Assembly (NCBI GenBank): GCA_044433065.1
Contig: JAWXUA010000010.1
Location: 1 to 34,921 of the forward strand
DNA: 34,921 bases
Direction of reading: 5' to 3'
Source: Nitratidesulfovibrio sp044433065
GTDB taxonomy: Bacteria > Desulfobacterota > Desulfovibrionia > Desulfovibrionales > Desulfovibrionaceae
The position numbers and the translations under genes are program-made. The notes beneath the pieces are model-generated. The model had not been told where the DNA came from. It made no database searches and was given only the letters and a program-made list of their open reading frames with translations. Below, piece after piece: positions 8,592-17,124 of this stretch (position 1 is its first letter; the number at the start of each line of letters is the position of its first letter).

Positions 8592-9755
8592 ATGCAATTT
8601 CGACAGAAAAAAGGTTTTTTGCTCATGGTAAGCAATGTACTATGCATTTTTATAAGCGTATATTTTTTGGCTTATGGAGATGTACATAACACTTGGGCGC
8701 AGAGTGAGGAAAAGAATACTGCTGAGTCATGCTCTAGTATTGTATCTCTGTGGCCTAGTGGTGCTGTGCCGAAGAACCAATCTTCTATTGCGACGGTTAA
8801 TGGGCATGCTATAAGTCTAGAGGATCTTCTTACCGCTCATGGTACGTCATTATTCATTACAAATACAAGTTTGCCACAGTCTGTTGATGAGCTTCGTGCT
8901 GAATATGCTTTGGTGCTTCGTGAACTTATTACCTATGAGTTGATACGCCAAGAGTTAGAAGCATGTGGCTTTATGGTTACAGATATGGAGATACAACAGG
9001 CTGAGCAAGAAATTCGTGCAACATATACAATACACGATGAGCTTGAGACGGAAAAAAGACGTCAGGCCCATATGTCTTTGTATGGAGAAATACCTGAATA
9101 TATGGGGGATTTTGAAAATATAGACAGTTTTTCGACTAATCTTATAGAACAAGGAATGACGCTTGCACAGTGGCGTGCTATGCTTGCGCGACAAGTGGCA
9201 AAGCGTACCTTCATGGACAACATTCTTAAGCCTAGAATTCATTTAGATATTGCCCAGATTGAAGAGGCGTATCATGCCCATCCAGAACTTATAACGCTAG
9301 AGAAACGGGTGCAATGTCAGTTGTTTACAGCAAACTCATTCAATACTCTAACAGAACTAAGAGATGCGTTGAAAAAGCAAAATCAAGAGCAACTTTCTGC
9401 AATATCAGGCTATATTGTTGAGGATTTTTTATTGCCGTATGCGCGATTGCCTCTTGATTGGGCTGGGATTATTGACCATGCTGAAACGTTTTTTGGAGAG
9501 AAGAATACGGGTCAATATCTTGAATTTATTACGGAAAATGACGAGCAAAAGCTTTTGTTGGTGCACAGTATTTTACCAGCACGTACTCTCACTTTAGGTG
9601 AAGCTTATGTCCGCCTTGAGCGTTTGCTTATGGAACAAAGGCTCGCTATTGCTTTTGACGCGTGGCTAGAGCAAGCGTGGCAAAATGCTGATGTTCGCCT
9701 TATTCCACAACTTTTTTTAGGCAATAGCCATCATTTTGAAACCATAGATGAGTAA
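8592..9755 (+). CDS. Secreted SurA-like chaperone with a degenerate isomerase domain
   Basis: A 387-aa protein with an N-terminal signal sequence (hydrophobic run LLMVSNVLCIFISVYFLAYG, cleavage probably after TWA). The region after it (IATVNGHAISLEDLLTAHG, then a long helical stretch up to about 230) resembles the N-terminal domain of SurA/PrsA-type periplasmic chaperones. The part that should be the parvulin-type prolyl isomerase lacks the usual GGDLG and F/H signature residues, so it is likely a chaperone without isomerase activity. It lies between mfd and a second SurA-like gene. The ATG at 8592 has AGGA six bases upstream; an earlier in-frame TTG at 8577 does not. Base composition is more A/T-rich than in mfd. 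Confidence 0.75.
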   Translation: MQFRQKKGFLLMVSNVLCIFISVYFLAYGDVHNTWAQSEEKNTAESCSSIVSLWPSGAVPKNQSSIATVNGHAISLEDLLTAHGTSLFITNTSLPQSVDELRAEYALVLRELITYELIRQELEACGFMVTDMEIQQAEQEIRATYTIHDELETEKRRQAHMSLYGEIPEYMGDFENIDSFSTNLIEQGMTLAQWRAMLARQVAKRTFMDNILKPRIHLDIAQIEEAYHAHPELITLEKRVQCQLFTANSFNTLTELRDALKKQNQEQLSAISGYIVEDFLLPYARLPLDWAGIIDHAETFFGEKNTGQYLEFITENDEQKLLLVHSILPARTLTLGEAYVRLERLLMEQRLAIAFDAWLEQAWQNADVRLIPQLFLGNSHHFETIDE

Positions 9756-10026
9756 GAAAGCCTAGTAAAATAACGATGTTTTTGAGGCTTAAAATCTTAA
9801 TTGTAAGATGAACTATAAAATTAGGTACTTACGTCTCATTGCATCTTTTACAAAAAACGTTTAGACCTAAGTTTATATACACATAGAACATAGGCACATG
9901 CGTGGTTGCAAGCCTTTTAGAGGCATTGCTTGAACCTTTATGCAGGTATTTATTTTATCTAAGCCTAGTCTATTGCATGAAATCATTTCAAAAAAATATT
10001 TATGACTATAAAACGGGAGATATACC

Positions 10027-10968
10027 GTGCTTACTTTTCGTCAAACTGTGCTTGCTTGCGTGGCAGCACTTGCTTTCTATACGCCAGTTTCTACGTCAGC
10101 CTTTGGGACACCACTCAATAAAATTGCCGCTGTGGTCAATGGTGATATGATTACGGCCTTTGATGTACAGCAGCAGGCTTTGCCAGAAGTTTTGCGCCTC
10201 AACCTTAATGTCATGAATGACAGTGATTTAGGTACCATTGCGGCTGTCCAGCGCCAAGTTTTGGACACCATGGTTTCTGACCTTTTGGTGACACAAGAGG
10301 CAACCCGCCTTGGCATTGCTGTGACGCCTGCAGAAATTGATAATGAATACCGCAAAATTGTTGAGCGAAGCCAATTATCGCAAGAGGGTTTTGAACAGCA
10401 ATTGACACAACAGTCCATGACGCCTGACGATGTGCGCGAGCATATTACCACTAATATTTTGCGCAGTCGTTTGTTAAATCACATGGTTACGCGTAAAGTT
10501 GTCATTGATCCAGATGACATTGCAGCCTACTATGAAGCCAATAAAAGTAAGTTTGTTGCAGAACGTAAGGTGCATATTGGCCTTGTCATTTTCGCGCCAA
10601 GTTCTGATGTTGATGTCTTGGTGAAGGAGGCCCAAAATGGTAACTTTGCTCAAGTTGCAGCACAAAGTTCTATTGGTCCCAATCCACAAGCTGGCGGGGA
10701 CATTGGCACTGTAGCGTGGAATGATTTGAGTATGGAATGGCGTGCTGTTCTTGCCAACATGAATACGGGCGATGTTTCTGGCGTCATGATGGTTGAAGGT
10801 CGTAAGGCACTTCTGCATATGATTGAAAATATTGACGGAAATTCTTTAAGCCTTGATGAAGTGTCGCCTCAGATTGAAAACATTTTGCGCGAACCTAAAT
10901 TACAGGAACGTTTTAAGGAATATATGGAACAACTTCGTTCTAAGGCCGTTATTGATATCCGCCTATAA
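10027..10968 (+). CDS. surA: SurA-like periplasmic peptidyl-prolyl isomerase
   Basis: A 313-aa exported chaperone likely to help outer-membrane proteins fold in the periplasm. The signal peptide is LTFRQTVLACVAALAFY with probable cleavage after TSA. Then comes the SurA N-terminal domain (LNKIAAVVNGDMITAFDVQQQ onward) and one parvulin domain from about residue 180 (RKVHIGLVIF, then PQAGGDIGTVAW). It is shorter than E. coli SurA because it has one isomerase domain, not two. The start is GTG with GGGAG seven bases upstream. The 271 bp before it hold no other gene; a weak inverted repeat (AAGCCT/AGGCTT) lies just after the upstream gene. Confidence 0.85.
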   Translation: MLTFRQTVLACVAALAFYTPVSTSAFGTPLNKIAAVVNGDMITAFDVQQQALPEVLRLNLNVMNDSDLGTIAAVQRQVLDTMVSDLLVTQEATRLGIAVTPAEIDNEYRKIVERSQLSQEGFEQQLTQQSMTPDDVREHITTNILRSRLLNHMVTRKVVIDPDDIAAYYEANKSKFVAERKVHIGLVIFAPSSDVDVLVKEAQNGNFAQVAAQSSIGPNPQAGGDIGTVAWNDLSMEWRAVLANMNTGDVSGVMMVEGRKALLHMIENIDGNSLSLDEVSPQIENILREPKLQERFKEYMEQLRSKAVIDIRL

Positions 10969-10987
10969 AGCCTTGTTTTTTTTGTTG

Positions 10988-11010
10988 CCTATGCTTTTTA
11001 TGGGCATAGG
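10988..11010 (+). terminator. Weak hairpin between surA and rodZ
   Basis: CCTATGC (10988-10994) and GCATAGG (11004-11010) pair perfectly around a 9-base T-rich loop, followed by a T-rich but interrupted stretch. It may attenuate rather than stop transcription. Confidence 0.35.
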
Positions 11011-11062
11011 TTCCAATTTTTATTTTAATAGCTCTTATGCTATTGATATATAAGGATATACC

Positions 11063-12133
11063 ATGACGTTCTTAGACCTTGGCTCAGCGCTACGAGATGC
11101 TCGCGTGGCACAAGGCCTCTCCATTGAAGATATTGCTGATAAACTCAAATTGACCGCGCGCCTTGTGCGTACCTTGGAAGATGGTGATGTAAAAGGTCTT
11201 CCTCATGCTGTCTATACACGGGGTTTTATTCGTGGTTACGCTTCCATTGTTAAAGTTAATCTTGAAGAATATCAGCAAGCTATAGACACACAATACCCCA
11301 TTGATGTGCCAGAGGAATATGAGGAAAAAATTACTCTTGTACCTTCTGTGCATCGTCGTTCAAAAAATAAACGCTTGCTTATACTAACTAGTCTTGTGCT
11401 GTGCGGCATTGCGTTTGGTGCGTATTGGAAATACAGTCAACCTACTGAAATTGTTGTACCTGTATCCATTGGAACCAACGCTACTACTGGAGCCAGTCAG
11501 GGCGCTGAGGCCAATTCCAGCGTACCTACGACTACAATGCCAAAGCAACCCAGTGCAGACAAGGCACAAAATTCTCAGCAAGGGCAGAGTGGCACTGTAA
11601 ATTCAGCTAGCAGCAACGATGAAGCGAGTGCACCTTTGACTATTGAGCAGCGCATCGCAAAGGATATGGCTCAAGGGCAAAGCATCAAACCACAAAGCTC
11701 TGAACAAGATGCCAGCAGTGGCGCACCTGAAGCACAGGCCAGCTCTACAGCGAGCCTTGTAGGCCATGTGGATGAAAGTGATGCAAACTCTGCTCCAGAT
11801 ACCCAAGCGAATACTGTTGTTTCAGCAAAAACTGAAGACACCTCCACGGCTCCTAAAACAAACCCTGAAAAGGCTCCAGCTGTCAAACAAGCTGCACATC
11901 ACGTAGTCATTACAGCTCATGAAGATTGCTGGATGCGTTTGGTTGCTGATGGCGGCAAGGCAAAGCAAATGGTCCTGAAAAAAGGTGAGACCATAGCACA
12001 AGATTTCAAGGGTAATCTTGAAATGCGCTTTGGTAATGCTGGCGGTGTTAGCCTTACATGTGATGGCAAAAACATGCCTGCACCGGGTAAACGTGGTCAA
12101 GCTGTCACGGTTACGTACCCACTTCAAGACTGA
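11063..12133 (+). CDS. RodZ-like helix-turn-helix membrane protein
   Basis: A 356-aa protein with RodZ architecture. Residues 4-75 form a Cro-type helix-turn-helix (LGSALRDARVAQGLSIEDIA, then YTRGFIRGYA). One membrane segment lies at about 105-122 (LLILTSLVLCGIAFGAYW). A long Ser/Thr/Gln/Ala-rich linker (about 130-275) leads to a C-terminal domain (about 278-356) of the DUF4115 kind. RodZ anchors the MreB cytoskeleton and helps set rod shape; whether this copy does so is inferred from the family. AAGGA lies six bases before the ATG. The stop overlaps the recO start (TGATG). Confidence 0.82.
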   Translation: MTFLDLGSALRDARVAQGLSIEDIADKLKLTARLVRTLEDGDVKGLPHAVYTRGFIRGYASIVKVNLEEYQQAIDTQYPIDVPEEYEEKITLVPSVHRRSKNKRLLILTSLVLCGIAFGAYWKYSQPTEIVVPVSIGTNATTGASQGAEANSSVPTTTMPKQPSADKAQNSQQGQSGTVNSASSNDEASAPLTIEQRIAKDMAQGQSIKPQSSEQDASSGAPEAQASSTASLVGHVDESDANSAPDTQANTVVSAKTEDTSTAPKTNPEKAPAVKQAAHHVVITAHEDCWMRLVADGGKAKQMVLKKGETIAQDFKGNLEMRFGNAGGVSLTCDGKNMPAPGKRGQAVTVTYPLQD

Positions 12134-13092
12134 TGGAATTTACCGAGCAAGGCCTTGTCCTTCGCGTCGGACGTTTTCGGGAAGCGGATCTCTGGGTTCG
12201 CTTCCTTTCGCGTAGACGCGGCATTTTGACCGCATTTGCCTTTGGTGGCAGTCGCAGTCGCCGTCGATTTTCTGGCTGTCTTGACCTGTTCAATATGTTG
12301 TCTGTGAGTGTGAAAAGCACACGCGGTGGTGACTATTTAGCCTTGCAAGAAGCAACGCTTTTACGGGGCCCAGACAGGTTGCGTCGCGATTGGCGACGTT
12401 GTGGTATGGCCACCAATTGCCTACGCTTTGTGGAAGCTTTAGGTGCTGAAGCAGACTTTGGCTCACAGGCTATGCGCTTTCCAAGTCAGGCAACCGTCTT
12501 GCAAAAAGTTGTATCGCATGAAAATCTTGCCTTACAATGTGGGAATATGGCTCCGCGTATAGCTGAAAGTCACGGCGGTCTTTGCTGTGAACTTGTGCCT
12601 CAGGATGACGTGGAGCAAGGCGGCATGTCTTCAGATGAGGCATGCCACGAGCAAGTCCACCAAGACTACAGTGCGCTGAACCTTGCTCTAGATATGCTCA
12701 GCGTTCTTGAACAAGCACCAGATGTGCATGCGCTTTTCCCCGTACTTTTTCGCGCTCGCTATGCTTTTAGTCAGGGCTATGAGCCGCGCTTTGGTCACTG
12801 TTCGCATTGTGGTTGTGCACGGCATGAACACGAACGCCATCGTTTTATGGTGCGTGAAGGGACCATGCTGTGCTCAGATTGTCTTGCACGCCTTGGAACT
12901 TCGGGCCCATTTGTTGATGTTGCTCGAGAAACACTTGACGCTTTGCTCTTTGTGCAAGATACTTCACCGCTCCAATGGCCACAAATTTGCCTTTCACCTT
13001 CCGCACGCCGTGAATTTTCCCGTGCTGTGGATGGTTTTATACAGTATCATATAGGTTTGACTTGGGAGAACGGCCGCTTTCGCCGTCTCTAG
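12133..13092 (+). CDS. recO: DNA repair protein RecO
   Basis: RecO works with RecR to load RecA onto SSB-coated single-stranded DNA in the RecFOR pathway. The N-terminal OB-fold is seen in FTEQGLVLRVGRFREAD and GGSRSRRRFSGCLDLFN. A zinc finger is formed by Cys223, Cys226, Cys247 and Cys250. At 319 aa it is longer than E. coli RecO, with an extra loop around 150-180. Its ATG overlaps the last base of the rodZ-like gene, so translation is probably coupled. Confidence 0.88.
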   Translation: MEFTEQGLVLRVGRFREADLWVRFLSRRRGILTAFAFGGSRSRRRFSGCLDLFNMLSVSVKSTRGGDYLALQEATLLRGPDRLRRDWRRCGMATNCLRFVEALGAEADFGSQAMRFPSQATVLQKVVSHENLALQCGNMAPRIAESHGGLCCELVPQDDVEQGGMSSDEACHEQVHQDYSALNLALDMLSVLEQAPDVHALFPVLFRARYAFSQGYEPRFGHCSHCGCARHEHERHRFMVREGTMLCSDCLARLGTSGPFVDVARETLDALLFVQDTSPLQWPQICLSPSARREFSRAVDGFIQYHIGLTWENGRFRRL

Positions 13093-13337
13093 GTATACCT
13101 TTAAACTGCTTCTTTTACGTTCTGGCTTTGTCAGCGTTGCTCTCGATGTCCGTAAGATTCGTGAACTCGCCAACGGCCATGGCTTCGCCGTCTTCGGTCG
13201 GAAACTCGTTTTTTCTCAGGTTATGTATGTCTCAATACACTCCCTTCGCGAAAACTGGTTTTCCTCGCCAGAAAAACAAAATAAGCGAGTTTGCAGGCAT
13301 ACCTACAAGCTATTTCACGCACTCATTAGGGGATTGT
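13093..13337 (+). promoter_or_regulatory. Structured leader between recO and glyQ
   Basis: These 245 bp lie between recO and the true glyQ start. The glyQ frame stays open through it, but the translation has no similarity to glycyl-tRNA synthetase and the ribosome binding site is next to 13338. Pairings visible include ACGGC/GCCGT around 13170-13190, AAACTCG (about 13205) with CGAGTTT (about 13290), and CTGG/CCAG just before that. A 30-bp element at 13132-13161 is repeated elsewhere in the window. No T-box signature was found. Confidence 0.45.
13132..13161 (+). repeat. Intergenic repeat element, copy 1
   Basis: The sequence CAGCGTTGCTCTC, four variable bases, then TCCGTAAGA and TTCG matches 25 of 30 positions with 19455-19484 read on the minus strand. 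Both copies are in the sense direction of the gene downstream. Confidence 0.6.
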
Positions 13338-14231
13338 ATGCATTTTCAAGACGTTATTCTCACGCTTCAGCATTATTGGGCCGCTCAAGGTTGTGTTATC
13401 ACTCAGCCTATGGATATTGAATGTGGCGCAGGTACTTTTAATCCTTCAACATTTTTGCGCGTAATCGGTCCAGAACCTTGGAACGTTGCCTATGTTGAGC
13501 CTTCTCGTCGTCCTACAGATGGTCGCTATGGTGAAAATCCAAACCGCCTGCAACACTATTTTCAGTTCCAAGTTATCTTGAAGCCATCGCCTGACAATAT
13601 TCAAGACTTGTACTTGGATAGCCTTCGCGCTCTTGGCATCGATCCAGCTCAACACGATATCCGTTTTGTTGAAGACGACTGGGAATCACCAACCCTCGGT
13701 GCATGGGGCCTTGGCTGGGAAGTGTGGCTTAATGGCATGGAAGTAAGCCAATTCACCTATTTTCAACAAGTTGGTGGCATCGATTTGACGCCCACCAGCG
13801 TTGAAATCACCTATGGCCTTGAGCGCCTTTGCATGTACTTGCAGGGCAAAGAATCTGTGTATGATTTGTCATGGAACGAACACGTGACCTACGGCAATAT
13901 CTATCACCAGAATGAAGTAGAGCAGTCCAAGTATAATTTTGAGTCCAGCGATGCTGCCATGCATTTGCATTCCTTCAATGCTTTTGAAGCTGAGTGTAAA
14001 CGTCTTTGTGAAGAGCGTCTGCTATGGCCAGCCTACGACTATTGCCTTAAGTGCTCGCATACATTCAACTTGTTGGATGCACGCGGTGCTATTTCCATTA
14101 CAGAGCGTACGGCATATATTGGCCGTGTTCGCGCTCTTGCATCAGCTGTGGCGCATTTGTACGCGGAACAACGCGAAGAGCTTGGCTATCCTATGCTGAA
14201 AAAATCTGAAATCGCAGAGCCACAGGCTTAG
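13338..14231 (+). CDS. glyQ: Glycine--tRNA ligase alpha subunit
   Basis: Catalytic alpha subunit of the bacterial alpha2-beta2 glycyl-tRNA synthetase, 297 aa, the normal length. It starts MHFQDVILTLQHYWAAQGC and has the class II motif 2 region (GPEPWNVAYVEPSRRPTDGR), ENPNRLQHYFQFQVILKPSP and YGLERLCMYLQ. The open frame extends back to 13062, overlapping recO, but AGGGG lies five bases before the ATG at 13338 and the protein family begins there. glyS follows after 16 bp, so the subunits are made from one transcript. Confidence 0.97.
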   Translation: MHFQDVILTLQHYWAAQGCVITQPMDIECGAGTFNPSTFLRVIGPEPWNVAYVEPSRRPTDGRYGENPNRLQHYFQFQVILKPSPDNIQDLYLDSLRALGIDPAQHDIRFVEDDWESPTLGAWGLGWEVWLNGMEVSQFTYFQQVGGIDLTPTSVEITYGLERLCMYLQGKESVYDLSWNEHVTYGNIYHQNEVEQSKYNFESSDAAMHLHSFNAFEAECKRLCEERLLWPAYDYCLKCSHTFNLLDARGAISITERTAYIGRVRALASAVAHLYAEQREELGYPMLKKSEIAEPQA

Positions 14232-14247
14232 GTCAAAGGAGCCCCGC

Positions 14248-16356
14248 ATGTCGCAATTCATTCTTGAAATCGGTACTGAAGAAATTCCTGCACGCTTCTT
14301 GGCTACTACAGAAAGTGAGCTTGTGGCGCGTTTTGGTAAAGCGTTGCATGAGGCCAATGTAGCTTTTGCTAGCATGAAGGCCATGGCCACGCCACGCCGC
14401 GCAACCCTCATTATTGACGCTATCGAAGCTGTGCAAAGTGAGTCTGAAGAGCTTGTTATGGGTCCTCCTGTGCGCGTTGCCTTTGACGCTGAGGGAAAAT
14501 TGACCAAGGCTGGCGAAGGCTTTGCACGTACTCAAGGTGTTGATGTCACAGCTATTTTTACTGAAAGCACCAAGAAGGGTGACTACATTGCTGTGCGTAA
14601 GCATGTGGGCGGAGCCAAGACTGTGGATCTTTTGGCTGCCATGTGTCCTGGCATTATCATGAGCTTGCCTTTTGCTAAACGCATGAAGTGGGGCAGCGGT
14701 GACGCTACCTACGCTCGTCCATTGCGCTGGGTTCTGGCCCTTTTTGATGATGCTGTGGTGCCTTTTAACCTTGCCACCATCAGCTCTGGCCGCCAAACCT
14801 TTGGCCACCGTATCCACGGCCTTGGCCCTTGGAACGTTGCAAGCACTGCGGACTATTTGCCAACTTTGGCCGATAAAGCAGGCGTTACCCTGGATCCTGC
14901 AGCGCGTCGCACGTGCATCATTGAAGGTGGCAACGCCGTAGCAAAAACTGTTGGCGGTTCCATCATTTGGAAGGACAGCCTCCTTGATGAAGTTCAGGGT
15001 CTTGCTGAGCACCCAGTGCCATGCCTTGGCGATATTGAAGATCGCTTCCTTGCCTTGCCACGTGAAGTTTTGCTCACAAGCATGGAAAGCCATCAAAAGA
15101 GCTTTGGTGTTGAAGATGCCGACGGCAAGCTTTTACCCCATTTTCTCACCGTCTTGAACTTGTCTTCCACAGATCCAGCTCTCGTGAAAAAGGGCTGGGA
15201 GCGCGTCTTGCGTGCGCGTCTTGAAGATGCCCGTTTCTTCTGGGAATCTGACCTTGCAGCAGATAGCAACGACTGGCTTGCTTCTCTCGACAATGTTATT
15301 TTCCTTGGTCCACTTGGTTCCATGGGCGACAAAACACGCCGCATTGCGGAGCTTTGTGGCTGGCTTGCTGAAGCCACTGGCATCGCTCCAGCTGATATGG
15401 CTAAGCGCGCAGGCCGTTTGTCCAAGGCTGATCTTATTTCTGGTATGGTTGGCGAATTCGATACCTTGCAAGGTATTATGGGTGGCATCTACGCTCGACA
15501 TAAGGGCGAAGACGAAGCCGTTGCCGCTGCTCTTGCTGAGCAATATTTGCCAGCTGGTCCTGACACACCAGTGCCAGCGACAGCTTGCGGTGCGCTCTTG
15601 TCCATGGCTGACAAGGCGGACACCATGGCTGGTTGCTTCGGTCTTGGCATGATTCCAACTGGTGCGGCTGACCCTTACGCTTTGCGTCGTTGCGCCCTCG
15701 GCATCGCACGTATCGTCTTGGAGCACGGTCTCAAGCTTGATGTGGAAGCGCTTTTCCAGAAAGCTATGGACCTCTATGGCGACCGCAAGTGGAAGCTTGA
15801 GCCAGCCGATGCTGTGACACGTTTGCATGAATTCTTCATGGCACGCCTCAAGAACTTGTTCATGGCCCAAGGCTATGAAACCTTGCTCGTGGAAGCTGCC
15901 CTCAATGCCCATGCTGATGCAGACGTTACTGTTGTCGATGTCCAAGGCATTGGCGCGCGTCTTGCCGCTCTTGCAGATTTTAGTAAGCGCGATGACTTCG
16001 GCTCTGCAGTGCTCACCTTTAAGCGTGCCGCCAACATTATCCGCAAGCAGGGTAGTGAGGCTGGCGTGGTTCTGACAGGTGAATGGGATGATGCCCTTTT
16101 GCAAGAAGATGCAGAGAAAGCTTTGGCATCTTGCCTCACCGAAACGTTCCCACGCTTTGATACCCTATGGCAAGAAGCTGAATACACTCAGCTTTTTGGT
16201 CTTCTTGGAGAATTGCGCCCCACTGTGGATGCGTTCTTTGAAGGCGTCATGGTTATGTGTGATGATACTGCACTGCGTGCTAACCGCCTCAATCTCTTAA
16301 AGGCTTTGGTAGACCGTCTTGGTCGCCTTGCTGATTTTAGCGCATTGCAAATGTAA
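14248..16356 (+). CDS. glyS: Glycine--tRNA ligase beta subunit
   Basis: The beta subunit supplies tRNA binding to the glycyl-tRNA synthetase. The 702-aa length fits. It starts MSQFILEIGTEEIPARFL, the family hallmark, and has GHRIHGLGP, a VLLTSMESHQKSFGV stretch near 280, an HD-like segment KADLISGMVGEFDTLQGIMG, and DPYALRR near 475. The C-terminal anticodon-binding domain begins around 590. AAAGGAG lies six bases before the ATG. A GC-rich terminator follows at 16419. Confidence 0.97.
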   Translation: MSQFILEIGTEEIPARFLATTESELVARFGKALHEANVAFASMKAMATPRRATLIIDAIEAVQSESEELVMGPPVRVAFDAEGKLTKAGEGFARTQGVDVTAIFTESTKKGDYIAVRKHVGGAKTVDLLAAMCPGIIMSLPFAKRMKWGSGDATYARPLRWVLALFDDAVVPFNLATISSGRQTFGHRIHGLGPWNVASTADYLPTLADKAGVTLDPAARRTCIIEGGNAVAKTVGGSIIWKDSLLDEVQGLAEHPVPCLGDIEDRFLALPREVLLTSMESHQKSFGVEDADGKLLPHFLTVLNLSSTDPALVKKGWERVLRARLEDARFFWESDLAADSNDWLASLDNVIFLGPLGSMGDKTRRIAELCGWLAEATGIAPADMAKRAGRLSKADLISGMVGEFDTLQGIMGGIYARHKGEDEAVAAALAEQYLPAGPDTPVPATACGALLSMADKADTMAGCFGLGMIPTGAADPYALRRCALGIARIVLEHGLKLDVEALFQKAMDLYGDRKWKLEPADAVTRLHEFFMARLKNLFMAQGYETLLVEAALNAHADADVTVVDVQGIGARLAALADFSKRDDFGSAVLTFKRAANIIRKQGSEAGVVLTGEWDDALLQEDAEKALASCLTETFPRFDTLWQEAEYTQLFGLLGELRPTVDAFFEGVMVMCDDTALRANRLNLLKALVDRLGRLADFSALQM

Positions 16357-16361
16357 GTAGT

Positions 16362-16396
16362 TTAGCGGAGGAAGGCTTAGGTCTAAACTTCGCTAA
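16362..16396 (+). other. Hairpin just after glyS
   Basis: TTAGCGGAG (16362-16370) and CTTCGCTAA (16388-16396) form a 9-bp stem with one G-T pair and a 17-base loop. There is no T-run, so it is more likely a 3' stabilising stem or part of the terminator region than a terminator itself. Confidence 0.4.
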
Positions 16397-16418
16397 GCAA
16401 TGAAAATGATAGGAAATG

Positions 16419-16436
16419 AGGGGATGGTCCCCTTTT
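16419..16436 (+). terminator. Rho-independent terminator of the glyQS transcript
   Basis: AGGGGA-TGG-TCCCCT is a compact stem with a 3-base loop followed directly by TTT. It lies 63 bp after the glyS stop codon. Confidence 0.6.
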
Positions 16437-16440
16437 CTGC

Positions 16441-16469
16441 TTGACTAATGCGCCATGGGGGGCTATGTA
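16441..16469 (+). promoter_or_regulatory. Candidate rpsT promoter
   Basis: TTGACT (16441-16446) and TATGTA (16464-16469) are 17 bases apart. The -35 box is good and the -10 box is weak. It lies right after the glyS terminator and about 70 bp before rpsT. Confidence 0.4.
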
Positions 16470-16537
16470 TCTGCTTCCCCGTGTTCCAGTAAGTCATACA
16501 GCTTTAAGATATACGAAGCCTTTTGGAGGATTTTACC

Positions 16538-16822
16538 TTGGCTAATCACAAGTCTGCTCTCAAGCGTCACAAGCAAAGCTTGGCTCGCGCCGCACGTAAC
16601 CGCGCTGTGCGTACCCGTATCAAGAATGTTATCAAAGCAGTTCGCGTTGCCTTGCAAATGCAAGACAAGGAACAAGCAACTTCTGCTTTGGTTACTGCCA
16701 ATATCGTTATCGATAAGGCTGCTACCAAGGGCGTTATCCACTGGAAGACCGCCGCACGTAAGGTTTCCCGTCTCACCAAGGCTGTTAATGCTCTTGGTGC
16801 AGAAGCTCCAGCCGCTGAATAG
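16538..16822 (+). CDS. rpsT: 30S ribosomal protein S20
   Basis: S20 binds 16S rRNA early in assembly of the small subunit. The 94-aa product reads (M)ANHKSALKRHKQSLARAARN and ends in an Ala-rich tail (LGAEAPAAE), normal for S20. The start is TTG with GGAGG eight bases upstream; a longer frame from 16523 would add five residues without a better ribosome binding site. E. coli rpsT also starts with UUG, where the weak start is part of S20 autoregulation, so the same may hold here. A strong terminator follows. Confidence 0.96.
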   Translation: MANHKSALKRHKQSLARAARNRAVRTRIKNVIKAVRVALQMQDKEQATSALVTANIVIDKAATKGVIHWKTAARKVSRLTKAVNALGAEAPAAE

Positions 16823-16922
16823 TTTTTCCTTCATTTGAAGGAGACTCAGCTTTTTATCTAGTCTATATCCAGATGTGAAGGTGATTACACGTCTGTGTCT
16901 ATAGCTATTTATGCGCATAAGG

Positions 16923-16956
16923 CCCGTTTGCAAGTTTGCTTGTAAACGGGTTTTTT
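16923..16956 (+). terminator. Rho-independent terminator after rpsT
   Basis: CCCGTTTGCAAG (16923-16934) and CTTGTAAACGGG (16939-16950) pair over 12 bp with one wobble around a TTTG loop, followed by six T. Confidence 0.9.
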
Positions 16957-17057
16957 GCGTTTGTTCTATGAGGGAACAGAGAGATGAGCAGAAGTCAGGT
17001 ATAGGATGGGATGTGGCCTGTGTGCGTTCGTGAACCTTCTTTAGTACGTTTTTAGAC

Positions 17058-17088
17058 AAAAAAAGGACCCCTTCTTTCGAAGAGGTCC
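17058..17088 (-). terminator. Rho-independent terminator after adk
   Basis: On the minus strand GGACC-x-CTTC pairs with GAAG-x-GGTCC (17065-17088) with one mismatch and a 4-base loop, followed by seven T (17058-17064). It lies 36 bp after the adk stop codon. Confidence 0.9.
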
Positions 17089-17124
17089 ATAAAAACGGCA
17101 GTCTATATAAGACTAGGCTCGAAA

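Noticed and set aside
13062..13337. N-terminal extension of glyQ overlapping recO
   Set aside because: The 92 extra residues match nothing in glycyl-tRNA synthetase and a good ribosome binding site precedes 13338.
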